Part shown: in pieces, positions 19,975-27,468 of the stretch
How positions within the stretch are numbered: position 1 is the first letter of the stretch
Layout of the letters: each line of letters starts with the position of its first letter
Origin: Gilliamella sp. Pra-s52
GTDB taxonomy: Bacteria; Pseudomonadota; Gammaproteobacteria; Enterobacterales; Orbaceae
DNA: 64,000 bases
Assembly: GCF_009795805.1 (NCBI RefSeq)
Contig: NZ_WTEY01000002.1
Coordinates: 248,001-312,000, forward strand
Reading direction: 5' to 3'
Program-made: the position numbers and the translations under genes
Notes under the pieces: generated by a model
Databases searched by the model: none
Seen by the model: the letters and a program-made list of their open reading frames with translations, nothing else
Told to the model about the DNA's origin: nothing

Positions 19975-20065
19975 CCGACAAGGCAAAAATCTATAGATTG
20001 AATTGCAACGAAGAAGCTTAGAAAAAACTAAGCAAAAGACAATATGATAGAAATACCAAGTCGGC
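19975..20065 (-). other. Structured leader upstream of the RNA ligase
   Basis: Read on the minus strand, CCGAC and GG at 20064-20056 can pair with CC and GTCGG at 19983-19975 around a U-U/U-U internal loop. Inside lies a perfect 6-pair hairpin GCTTAG/CTAAGC with a T6 loop (20033-20016) and the 12-base palindrome AATCTATAGATT. The element ends 28 bases before the ligase ATG. It could be a 5'-UTR control element or a small RNA; no known family was recognised. Confidence 0.45.
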
Positions 20066-20066
20066 A

Positions 20067-20093
20067 TTAAGATAAAGTGTTAATTACAGGCAT
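20067..20093 (-). CDS. Possible 8-residue leader peptide of the RNA-repair operon
   Basis: ATG at 20093 opens a frame for MPVINTLS that stops with TAA at 20067, two bases before the paired leader element begins. GAGG at 20104-20101 lies 7 bases upstream of the ATG, an ideal spacing. Its placement between a strong promoter and the structured leader is like an attenuation leader peptide, but translation is unproven and such a short frame may occur by chance. Confidence 0.35.
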   Translation of the reverse strand: MPVINTLS

Positions 20094-20140
20094 TTTGCTA
20101 CCTCGTTATAATGAAGTTATTAGATTAAAAAAACGGCGCT

Positions 20141-20169
20141 ATTATCAAGAGTTGCTAATTTATTGTCAA
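20141..20169 (-). promoter_or_regulatory. Sigma70 promoter for the RNA-repair operon
   Basis: On the minus strand, consensus TTGACA (20169-20164) is followed after 17 bases by GATAAT (20146-20141). Transcription would begin near 20134, giving a leader of about 190 bases before the RNA ligase. A near-consensus housekeeping promoter differs from the sigma54 control of the E. coli rtcBA RNA-repair operon. Confidence 0.65.
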
Positions 20170-20413
20170 GTTTAATGATAAGAAATAGTTAGTATTGTTA
20201 AAAATAATACCTTCCACTAATCACTTTTTGACCGTTAATTGGCTATTATCCAGAGTATGTTATTATTGGTTTTGTTAATTTATTAGTTGTCAGTGGGCTA
20301 CCCTAATTATGCAAACAGTTGATTTTTATGAAAAAAACAATCAAAAAAAACTTTAATAAAATCAATACCTTTCCTGACCATTTTTTTACAAAACGCCTCC
20401 TTTCCTTAAAGCC
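20170..20413. other. Gene-free AT-rich stretch with a dispersed 24-nt repeat
   Basis: No gene was found between the repair-operon promoter and the response-regulator gene. Bases 20355-20378 are identical to 52067-52090 downstream of galM, and both copies continue with one changed base and a T run. The remainder is AT-rich without clear sites. Confidence 0.6.
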
Positions 20414-21115
20414 TTACTTCCCTAACCGCTTATATAATCGTTCTGGTCGACCTATCTTCCCATGATTAAGCTCTACCGTTAGTAATTTGATTTGGACGCA
20501 ATATTCTAAATACCGCCGTGCAGTTGTTTTGCTGATGTTAGCCTTTTCTACGATTTCGTCGACGGTGAGCGCTTTATCTGTTTGCATAAATAGGTCTTTT
20601 ACTTTTTGTAATGTGATTTCTTCAATACCTTTTGAGCGGCGATTCATGTTAACAAAGTCTTTGGTTTGTAAGTTGAACAGTTCATCAATTTTGCGTTGAT
20701 TGACGTGTTTTTGTAGGCTTTGTCGGTATAAAAATAGTTCAAAACGCTCAAGCGAGTGTTTTAGCCGTTGGTAAGATACGGGCTTTATTAAGTAGTCAAA
20801 TGCGCCATAACGAATCGCTTTACTGCAAGTATCCATGTCGCTTGCTGCGGTAATAAAAATAACATAACTGTTTAGCTGATTATTGATTATATATTCAAAT
20901 AATTCAATTCCCTGACCATCAGGTAAATAGTTATCAAGCAAAATTAAAGTCGGTTTTAGTTTTTCAACCATAATTTTGGCTTCGTCTAGATTTGATGCGA
21001 TGCCTATGACTTTGACTTTGGTGTCTTTTTGAATAAATTCTGCATTTAATTCGGCTAATATTGGTTCATCTTCAACAATAAGTACTTTGATGGCGTTTTC
21101 TTGAAATTCGTTCAT
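20414..21115 (-). CDS. CitB/DpiA-type response regulator
   Basis: A 233-residue DNA-binding regulator of the CitB/DcuR class. The receiver domain has the acidic pocket (VEDEP), phospho-acceptor Asp in LILLDNYLPDG near residue 60, and the conserved lysine in YLIKPVSYQRLKHSL. The C terminus has the class helix-turn-helix (TVDEIVEKANISKTTARRYLEYC). It lies 15 bases after its kinase gene and next to a divergent transporter gene of the citrate cluster, so citrate control is the likely role. DcuR-like control of C4-dicarboxylates is the alternative. Confidence 0.88.
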   Translation of the reverse strand: MNEFQENAIKVLIVEDEPILAELNAEFIQKDTKVKVIGIASNLDEAKIMVEKLKPTLILLDNYLPDGQGIELFEYIINNQLNSYVIFITAASDMDTCSKAIRYGAFDYLIKPVSYQRLKHSLERFELFLYRQSLQKHVNQRKIDELFNLQTKDFVNMNRRSKGIEEITLQKVKDLFMQTDKALTVDEIVEKANISKTTARRYLEYCVQIKLLTVELNHGKIGRPERLYKRLGK

Positions 21116-21130
21116 ACAATTACCTTTCTA

Positions 21131-22720
21131 TTATTTGGGCATAAATACAGAAAAAATCGTTCCATATGGGGTATTATCTTCAAATGTAATGTAACCATTG
21201 GCTTTTTTTATGTAGGTTGAAACAAGATGTAACCCAATACCGTGTTCTTTACCTTCTTGAGAGGTAACTCCAGGCTCAAAAATAGAGTTACGAATATCTT
21301 GATCGACCCCACAACCTTGGTCACTAATTTCAAGGACAATTTCGTCCGTTGCGTCACTAAGATATAAATAAATTGTTTTATCGCTTTGTTCATTTTTTAA
21401 GCTAGCATTGAAAGCATTATCAAGTAAATTACCTAAAATTGACATAAATTCTGTTTCGCTAATAAGTGCCGGTAATACACTTAATTGGCATGCGGGGTCA
21501 AATATGAGTTTTAGGCCGATTTCGTGCGCTTTTGAATATTTGCCAATCAGTAATCCACAAATTGCGGGGATTTGGATATTTTCAGTAATAAAATCCAAAT
21601 TGTTTTGGTTATCAGCGGATTGTAAGGCGATAAATGATTGTGCTTCTTCATATCGTTTCATATAAATCAATCCCGATAATGTTGCCAACCAATTAAGATG
21701 TTCATGCCTAATAGCGCGCAAATTATCAACATATTGGGTTACTTGTGTTAGTTGCATACTCAATAGGTTGATATCGTTAAAATTGCGAAAAGTGATAACC
21801 CATCCTTGGATCTTTTCGTCAACAATGATACGGATTCGGTTGGCGATGACGCTGATATCGTTAAAGTAACAGATGTGGTCGTGTATATCTTGATGTTGGT
21901 TGTCACTGCCATAAATAAAATCATTAGATTTTATAAAGTCGCTTAATTTACGGTTGATTAACAATTCATCGCTATTAGTAATATCTAACATGCATCTAGC
22001 CGATTGGTTAATATTAATTATTTGATAATGAGTATCAATGGCGATAATGCCTTCAAATATGGACTCCATAATCGATTTTTGGCTTTTCACTAACAGTGCT
22101 ATTTCATTTGGTTCTAAGTTGAGCATCTGTTTTTTTATCGATTTTGAAAAGCAAAATGAGAAAATAAATAATGCCAAAAAAAGTAGCGAACAAAAAACAA
22201 TAATCGGTATAAACTGGCTGATATGTAATTCATAAATATCGTCGATCATATAGCCAACAGACACAATGCCAATAACGTTTCCGTTATCAATAATAGGTGC
22301 TTTGCCTCGTAACGCTAGGCCAAGAGATCCATGACTAATGGTAACACTGCTATTGCCATTAAGAACCTCTCGGTTATCGCCACCAACCATAGGCGAATGC
22401 AACGGACTATTTGCGGTATGAAATAGTCGATTTGCATTGGCATCACCAATAACAATATAGCTTGCATCACTTTGTTCAAATATATCGTTAATTAAATTAG
22501 CTATTTCATTTGTATCATTATTTTTGACATATTGAATTAAACTTGGTAAAACAGATAACTCTTTTGCTTGAATTTGCGCCTTTTCACCGAGGCTTCTGTA
22601 TAAATTGGTTTCTGTTGTATTCCAAATGTAGCTTTGCAATAATGCAAGAACAATCAATGAAAACAACAAAAGCGATAAAAATAGCTTTGTTGTAAACGTT
22701 AACTGGGATTTTTTTAGCAT
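21131..22720 (-). CDS. CitA/DpiB-type sensor histidine kinase
   Basis: A 529-residue membrane sensor. Two membrane segments (about 12-33 and 171-195) bracket a periplasmic PASp-type domain that binds carboxylates in CitA/DcuS; a cytoplasmic PAS follows (MESIFEGIIAIDTHYQIININ). The H-box RHEHLNWLATLSGLI carries the phospho-accepting histidine, and the ATPase domain has NLLDNAFNA, DQGCG and GIGLHLV boxes. It is cotranscribed with the response regulator and divergent from the citrate carrier gene. Citrate as ligand is inferred from context only. Confidence 0.9.
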   Translation of the reverse strand: MLKKSQLTFTTKLFLSLLLFSLIVLALLQSYIWNTTETNLYRSLGEKAQIQAKELSVLPSLIQYVKNNDTNEIANLINDIFEQSDASYIVIGDANANRLFHTANSPLHSPMVGGDNREVLNGNSSVTISHGSLGLALRGKAPIIDNGNVIGIVSVGYMIDDIYELHISQFIPIIVFCSLLFLALFIFSFCFSKSIKKQMLNLEPNEIALLVKSQKSIMESIFEGIIAIDTHYQIININQSARCMLDITNSDELLINRKLSDFIKSNDFIYGSDNQHQDIHDHICYFNDISVIANRIRIIVDEKIQGWVITFRNFNDINLLSMQLTQVTQYVDNLRAIRHEHLNWLATLSGLIYMKRYEEAQSFIALQSADNQNNLDFITENIQIPAICGLLIGKYSKAHEIGLKLIFDPACQLSVLPALISETEFMSILGNLLDNAFNASLKNEQSDKTIYLYLSDATDEIVLEISDQGCGVDQDIRNSIFEPGVTSQEGKEHGIGLHLVSTYIKKANGYITFEDNTPYGTIFSVFMPK

Positions 22721-22808
22721 GTTTACACAACTTTTGTATTAGATTAGAGTAAGTGTAACACAGCATTAAAAAACATATAGCCTTTAAAACCATAAAAACC
22801 ACAGTTAA

Positions 22809-22830
22809 TTTATGATTTATATCACAAAAA
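22809..22830. promoter_or_regulatory. CRP-like site upstream of the citrate carrier
   Basis: TATGA-N6-TCACA centred at 22818.5 matches the CRP consensus at 9 of 10 core bases. A possible -10 (TAAAGA, 22847-22852) would put the site near -41.5. It lies in the divergent region shared with the sensor kinase gene. Confidence 0.55.
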
Positions 22831-22902
22831 TTTTATTAAATTTTTGTAAAGATACGCGCCATTACGTTCGAATAAATAAAATCATTTTGGAGAAAAAAAG
22901 TA

Positions 22903-24288
22903 ATGGTGAATTTCAACTCATCTGAAAAGAACTATAACGACAAAAAATCAACAAGTAAAACTGTTGAACAAAACCTAAGTGGCTGGCCATATAATTGGTG
23001 GCGACTAATGGATAATTATAAAGTTGGTGTCATCCCACTTCCACTATTTATTATCGCCGGTATTCTTATTGGTGTAGAAGTGTTAGTAACTGGTAAATTA
23101 CCTAGCGAAATCGTTGTAATGGTCGTTACTTGTGCTTTCTTTGGCTTTCTATGTGGTGAAATTGGTAAGCGTTTACCTATCGTTGGTAAAATGGGTGCTG
23201 CGGCAATTTGTGCAACGTTTATTCCATCTGCACTAGTTTATTATGGTATTTTGCCTAAACCAGTTGTTGAAGCAACAACTAAATTCTATAAAGATACCCA
23301 TATCCTTTACTTATATATCTGCTGTATTATCGTGGGTAGTATCATGAACATGGATAAGCGAACACTTATTCAAGGCTTCTTAAGAATCTTCGCACCAATG
23401 CTTTGTGGTGAAATTGCTGGTATGATTGTTGGCGTGTCTGTTGGTTATTTTCTTGGTTTAACACCGTTTGAAACATTTTTCTTCTTAGTATTACCGATTA
23501 TGGCTGGTGGTGTTGGTGAGGGGGCGATTCCTCTTTCAATCGGTTATGCTACAATTTTAGGTATGGAACAAGGCGATGCACTTGGTCGTGTGTTACCAAT
23601 TGTTATGCTTGGTGGTTTAACCGGTATTATCTGTGGTGGTGTTCTTAACCGTATTGGTAAAGCTTATCCACATTTAACTGGTAATGGTCGTTTATTACCT
23701 GCGTCTAAAGATGATGAGTCAATGAACCAAAAAAATGCTAAAACTGAAATGGCAATTGACGTTACAACATTTGCATCAGGTGTTTTATTAGCCGCTATCC
23801 TTTATATGGTAGGTATGATTGGTCACAAATTAATCGGCCTTCCAGCGCCAGTTGGAATGTTATTTGCTGCCGTTTTTGTTAAGTTAGTATCAGGTGTTTC
23901 ACCAAAAGTATTAAGTGGTTCACAAGTTGTTTATAAATTTTTCCAAACATCTGTAACTTATCCTATTCTATTTGCAGTAGGTGTGGCAATTACTCCATGG
24001 GAAAGAATTGTTGATGCTTTCACTATTACTAACTTAATTGTTATTGTTTGTACTGTTGTGAGCTTAGTTACTACTGGTTTCTTTGTGTCAAAAGCACTTG
24101 GTATGTATCCCGTTGATGCTGCGGTTATCTCTTGTTGTCAAAGTGGTCAAGGCGGAACTGGTGACGTGGCAATTCTAACTGCTGCTGAACGTATGGAATT
24201 AATGCCATTTGCACAAATCGCAACGCGTATTGGTGGTGCAATCAATGTGTCTGTATCATTACTTATTCTGGGCAATTTCTTAGTATAG
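22903..24288 (+). CDS. 2-hydroxycarboxylate transporter, probably citrate
   Basis: A 461-residue secondary carrier of the 2-HCT family (CitS, CitP, MaeN, CimH). It has about 11 membrane segments and two reentrant-loop GGxG motifs, AGGVGEGAIPLS in the first half and GQGGTGDVAIL in the second, plus the conserved arginine in ATRIGGAINV. The sequence around these motifs looks closer to the CitP/MaeN branch than to Klebsiella CitS. TTTGGAGA precedes the start. Its place between a CitA-like sensor and citrate lyase argues for citrate uptake, although malate or citrate/malate exchange cannot be ruled out. A terminator follows. Confidence 0.88.
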   Translation: MVNFNSSEKNYNDKKSTSKTVEQNLSGWPYNWWRLMDNYKVGVIPLPLFIIAGILIGVEVLVTGKLPSEIVVMVVTCAFFGFLCGEIGKRLPIVGKMGAAAICATFIPSALVYYGILPKPVVEATTKFYKDTHILYLYICCIIVGSIMNMDKRTLIQGFLRIFAPMLCGEIAGMIVGVSVGYFLGLTPFETFFFLVLPIMAGGVGEGAIPLSIGYATILGMEQGDALGRVLPIVMLGGLTGIICGGVLNRIGKAYPHLTGNGRLLPASKDDESMNQKNAKTEMAIDVTTFASGVLLAAILYMVGMIGHKLIGLPAPVGMLFAAVFVKLVSGVSPKVLSGSQVVYKFFQTSVTYPILFAVGVAITPWERIVDAFTITNLIVIVCTVVSLVTTGFFVSKALGMYPVDAAVISCCQSGQGGTGDVAILTAAERMELMPFAQIATRIGGAINVSVSLLILGNFLV

Positions 24289-24303
24289 ATTTTACATTTC
24301 AAA

Positions 24304-24333
24304 AAACAACCTTAGTTTATACTAGGGTTGTTT
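24304..24333 (+). terminator. Terminator after the citrate carrier
   Basis: A 13-base-pair stem with one T-G pair (arms 24304-24316 and 24321-24333) and loop TTAT, followed by ATTTTAT. It would limit transcription into the citrate lyase genes, which start 45 bases later. Confidence 0.8.
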
Positions 24334-24377
24334 ATTTTATAGTTACAATTAGCACAAACAGCTTTTAAGGAGTTTTC

Positions 24378-25223
24378 ATGAAGCTTGTCAGTTATCTTGT
24401 CTCTGATAGAGCAAGTTTTGGTCTTCTTACTCACAATGGCATTGTTGATTTGAAACAAAAATTAGGTGATAAATACGCCGATTTAAAATCATTACTTGCC
24501 GATGATGAAGGTCTAGCGATGGCTAAAACCTATCTTGATGCCCCAAGCGACATTGATGAACAAGATATTACTTACTTACCGGTTATTCCAAATCCAAATA
24601 AAATTTTATGTGTTGGTATGAATTATGCTGAAAAACGAGCAGAATTTAATGAAACCAGTTCAGCACCCACTCTTTTTGTTCGCTTTCCTGATTCTCAAAC
24701 AGGAAATAAAACCAATATCATTAAACCAGCTATCACTAATGAATTAGACTATGAAGGTGAATTAGCTATTATTATTGGTAAAGCGGGTTTTCGTATTAGC
24801 CAAGAAAAGGCGTTATCTCATGTGGCAGGTTATAGCTGTTATATGGATGGTTCAATTCGTGACTGGCAATATACTTGGTTTACCGCAGGTAAAAACTGGC
24901 CAAGCACAGGTGCATTTGGTCCATGTATTACAACAAGTGATGAAATTCCTGATCCCAAAGTATTATCGTTAACGACTTATTTAAATGGTCAAGAAATGCA
25001 ACATGATTCAATCAAAAATCTTGTGCATACTGTCCCTGAATTAATTTCTTATATTAGTACATTTACCCGTTTATCACCAGGCGATGTGATCCTAACCGGT
25101 TCACCAGGTGGTGTAGGGAAAAAACGTAATCCTCCTGTATTTATGCAAGATGGTGATACAATAGAAGTTGAAATTACGGGGATTGGCCGTTTAACCAATT
25201 ATGTAGTCGCTGAAAAAAGGTAA
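24378..25223 (+). CDS. Fumarylacetoacetate hydrolase-family protein, candidate oxaloacetate decarboxylase
   Basis: A 281-residue FAH-superfamily enzyme. After an N-terminal 70-residue segment, the catalytic fold begins at NKILCVGMNYAEKRAE; metal ligands are expected in ELDYEGELAIIIG (two Glu) and YMDGSIRDWQ (Asp), with the lysine in FTAGKNW and the GSPGGVG loop near the end. The superfamily includes acylpyruvate hydrolases, oxaloacetate decarboxylases (mammalian FAHD1, Corynebacterium Cg1458) and oxaloacetate tautomerases. It sits 4 bases before citC. As citrate lyase yields oxaloacetate and no oadGAB genes are present, I infer action on oxaloacetate; activity is unproven. Confidence 0.85.
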   Translation: MKLVSYLVSDRASFGLLTHNGIVDLKQKLGDKYADLKSLLADDEGLAMAKTYLDAPSDIDEQDITYLPVIPNPNKILCVGMNYAEKRAEFNETSSAPTLFVRFPDSQTGNKTNIIKPAITNELDYEGELAIIIGKAGFRISQEKALSHVAGYSCYMDGSIRDWQYTWFTAGKNWPSTGAFGPCITTSDEIPDPKVLSLTTYLNGQEMQHDSIKNLVHTVPELISYISTFTRLSPGDVILTGSPGGVGKKRNPPVFMQDGDTIEVEITGIGRLTNYVVAEKR

Positions 25224-25227
25224 ATTT

Positions 25228-26262
25228 ATGTACGATTTGGTTGATTATACAGTTATTGATATTTCTCAATCAAAACAAGATTATCAAGGTGTTGAGCAGT
25301 TATTATCGCGAGCCGATCTTAAGCTAGATTCTCAAGTTACTATTTTTGTTGTGGCAAAATTTAACACTACAATTATTGCTTGTGCAGGTATTGATCGGGA
25401 TATTATTAAATGTGTTGCTGTTGATCCTGATTATCGTGGTAATCAACTAAATCTGACGTTAATGGATCACACCATAAAATATGCTAACGAGAATGGTTAT
25501 TTTCACCTTTTTTTATATACTAAACCTGAAAACATAGATTTTTTTAAGGGATGTGGTTTTTATCCTATTGTTGAAATCACCGATCTGGCTGTTCTGATGG
25601 AAAACACCCCAGTCGGTATTAGGCAGTATTGTAAAAAACTCAATACACAACAAAAAGAAGGGGAAAAAATCGGTAGTATTGTAATGAACGCTAACCCCTT
25701 CACAAAAGGTCATCAATATCTTATACAGTACGCAGCTAGCCAGTGTGACTGGTTGCACGTTTTTGTTGTTAATGAAAATGCGTCGCTATTTTCGTTTGAG
25801 ACTCGTTTACAATTAGTCAAAGATGGATCTAAACACATAAAAAATGTTACAGTACACGCAAGCTCGCCTTATATTATTTCAAGAGCAACGTTTCCTACTT
25901 ATTTTCTAAAAGATAAGGCAAAAATAGATCGAGCTTATATGGGCATCGATCTGCTTATATTCCGAAACTATATCGCGCCAGCACTGAATATCACCTATCG
26001 CTTTGTTGGAACTGAACCATATGATGAAGTCACTAAAGCTTATAACGAAGCAATGTCTTATTGGCTTGAAGATAAAGCTATCAGTGTACAATCAGCGATT
26101 ACTGTTGTTGAGGTTCCACGAATAACCGAAGGGGATACTATTGTATCAGCCTCATTAGTGAGGAAATTATTAGCATCTGAGCAATATGAACAGGTAAAAA
26201 AGCTAGTTCCACCAACAACGTGGAATTACCTTTCAGCTAATTTAGATAAATTTAAAATTTAA
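25228..26262 (+). CDS. citC: [Citrate (pro-3S)-lyase] ligase
   Basis: Acetylates the thiol of the citrate lyase acyl carrier using acetate and ATP, switching the lyase on. The 344-residue protein has an N-terminal GNAT-like domain (VAVDPDYRGNQLNLTLMD) and a C-terminal nucleotidyltransferase domain starting SIVMNANPFTKGHQYLI with the HxGH-type signature, then ISRATFPTYFLKD. Length agrees with E. coli CitC (352). It lies between the FAH-family gene and citD in one operon. Confidence 0.95.
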   Translation: MYDLVDYTVIDISQSKQDYQGVEQLLSRADLKLDSQVTIFVVAKFNTTIIACAGIDRDIIKCVAVDPDYRGNQLNLTLMDHTIKYANENGYFHLFLYTKPENIDFFKGCGFYPIVEITDLAVLMENTPVGIRQYCKKLNTQQKEGEKIGSIVMNANPFTKGHQYLIQYAASQCDWLHVFVVNENASLFSFETRLQLVKDGSKHIKNVTVHASSPYIISRATFPTYFLKDKAKIDRAYMGIDLLIFRNYIAPALNITYRFVGTEPYDEVTKAYNEAMSYWLEDKAISVQSAITVVEVPRITEGDTIVSASLVRKLLASEQYEQVKKLVPPTTWNYLSANLDKFKI

Positions 26263-26283
26263 TACATTTTAAAAGGTAAAAAA

Positions 26284-26574
26284 ATGAAAATACAAAAAGA
26301 AGCCATGGCAGGGACTCTCGAATCAAGTGATTTGTTAGTCAAAGTCATGCCTAATACCGGGATTGAAATTGTTATTAATAGCGATGTTAATAAGCAATTT
26401 GGTGATCAAATTCGCGCTGTGGTTGAGCAAACATTACAAGATCTGAACGTAACAGATGGCTTAATTATTATTGATGATAAAGGCGCACTTGATTGTGCTA
26501 TCAAAGCAAGAATTCAATGTGCAGTATTACGTGGCGCAGAAGAAGAAAACTTAGATTGGAGTAAATTACTATGA
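26284..26574 (+). CDS. citD: Citrate lyase acyl carrier protein
   Basis: Gamma subunit of citrate lyase, 96 residues. The conserved [13 protein letters not shown] segment carries the serine (near residue 14) that receives the phosphoribosyl-dephospho-CoA group made by CitG and attached by CitX. It overlaps citE by 4 bases (ATGA), so subunits are coupled in translation. Confidence 0.95.
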   Translation: MKIQKEAMAGTLESSDLLVKVMPNTGIEIVINSDVNKQFGDQIRAVVEQTLQDLNVTDGLIIIDDKGALDCAIKARIQCAVLRGAEEENLDWSKLL

Positions 26575-27458
26575 AAAAATTACGTCGAAGTATGCTATTT
26601 CTTCCAGGCGCAAATGCGGCAATGCTATCAACCTCTTTTGTTTATAAACCCGATTCAATTATGTTTGACCTTGAAGATGCGGTTTCAATTAAAGAAAAGG
26701 ATTCAGCTCGTTTATTAGTAGCACAAACGTTACGTCTTCCTGTTTATAAAGAGCATGGAATTGAAACAGTGGTACGAATCAATGCACTTAATACTCCATT
26801 TGGTTTAAAAGACCTTGAAGCCGTAGTAAGAGCTGGTGTTGATGTTATACGTTTACCAATGACCAACTGTGCTGAAGATATTCACGAACTAGAAGCACAT
26901 GTAGAACGAATTGAAAAAGAGTGTGGACGTGAAGTAGGCAGCACTAAACTGATGGCCGCTGTTGAATCTGCTCAAGGCGTTGTGAATGCGGTTTCTATCG
27001 CTAAATCTTCACCTCGTTTAATTGGTATTGCTCTAGCTGCATTTGACTATCTTGTCGATATGCAAACTGAACGTGGCGATGGTACTGAGTTATTTTATGC
27101 TCGCTGTGCTGTTTTACATGCCGCGCGAGTGGCTGGCATTGATGCTTTTGATGTGGTGTATTCAAATGTTAATGACGATGAAGGCTTCTTAAAAGAAGTC
27201 AGCCTAATCAAGAAACTTGGATATAACGGTAAATCACTTATTAATCCAAGACAAATTGAACTGTTACACAATGCTTATGCACCAACCGCTGCTGAAGTTG
27301 AAAACGCCCAAAAAGTGGTTGAAGCTGCTGAAGAAGGTGAAAGAAAAGGCCTTGGTGTTATTTCTCTAAATGGCAAAATGATTGATGCACCGATTATTGC
27401 TCGTGCTAGAAAAGTGATTGAGTTAGCAAAATATTCCGGTGTACGTAAAGAAATTTGA
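26571..27458 (+). CDS. citE: Citrate lyase beta subunit
   Basis: Citryl-ACP lyase that splits citryl-thioester into oxaloacetate and acetyl-ACP. The 295-residue TIM-barrel protein starts [15 protein letters not shown] and has FDLEDAV (Mg-binding region), [19 protein letters not shown], and a conserved glutamate in [13 protein letters not shown]. It forms the lyase with CitD and CitF. Confidence 0.96.
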   Translation: MKKLRRSMLFLPGANAAMLSTSFVYKPDSIMFDLEDAVSIKEKDSARLLVAQTLRLPVYKEHGIETVVRINALNTPFGLKDLEAVVRAGVDVIRLPMTNCAEDIHELEAHVERIEKECGREVGSTKLMAAVESAQGVVNAVSIAKSSPRLIGIALAAFDYLVDMQTERGDGTELFYARCAVLHAARVAGIDAFDVVYSNVNDDEGFLKEVSLIKKLGYNGKSLINPRQIELLHNAYAPTAAEVENAQKVVEAAEEGERKGLGVISLNGKMIDAPIIARARKVIELAKYSGVRKEI

Positions 27459-27468
27459 TAGGATTAAA

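Noticed and set aside
19990-20015. tRNA-like element in the ligase leader (T-loop-like TTCAATC on the minus strand)
   Set aside because: The five bases on each side do not pair, and no acceptor, D or anticodon arms are found.
20397-20406. CTCCTTTCCT near 20400 as the second inverted arm of the repeat at 20355
   Set aside because: It is in direct, not inverted, orientation relative to the repeat and only ten bases match.
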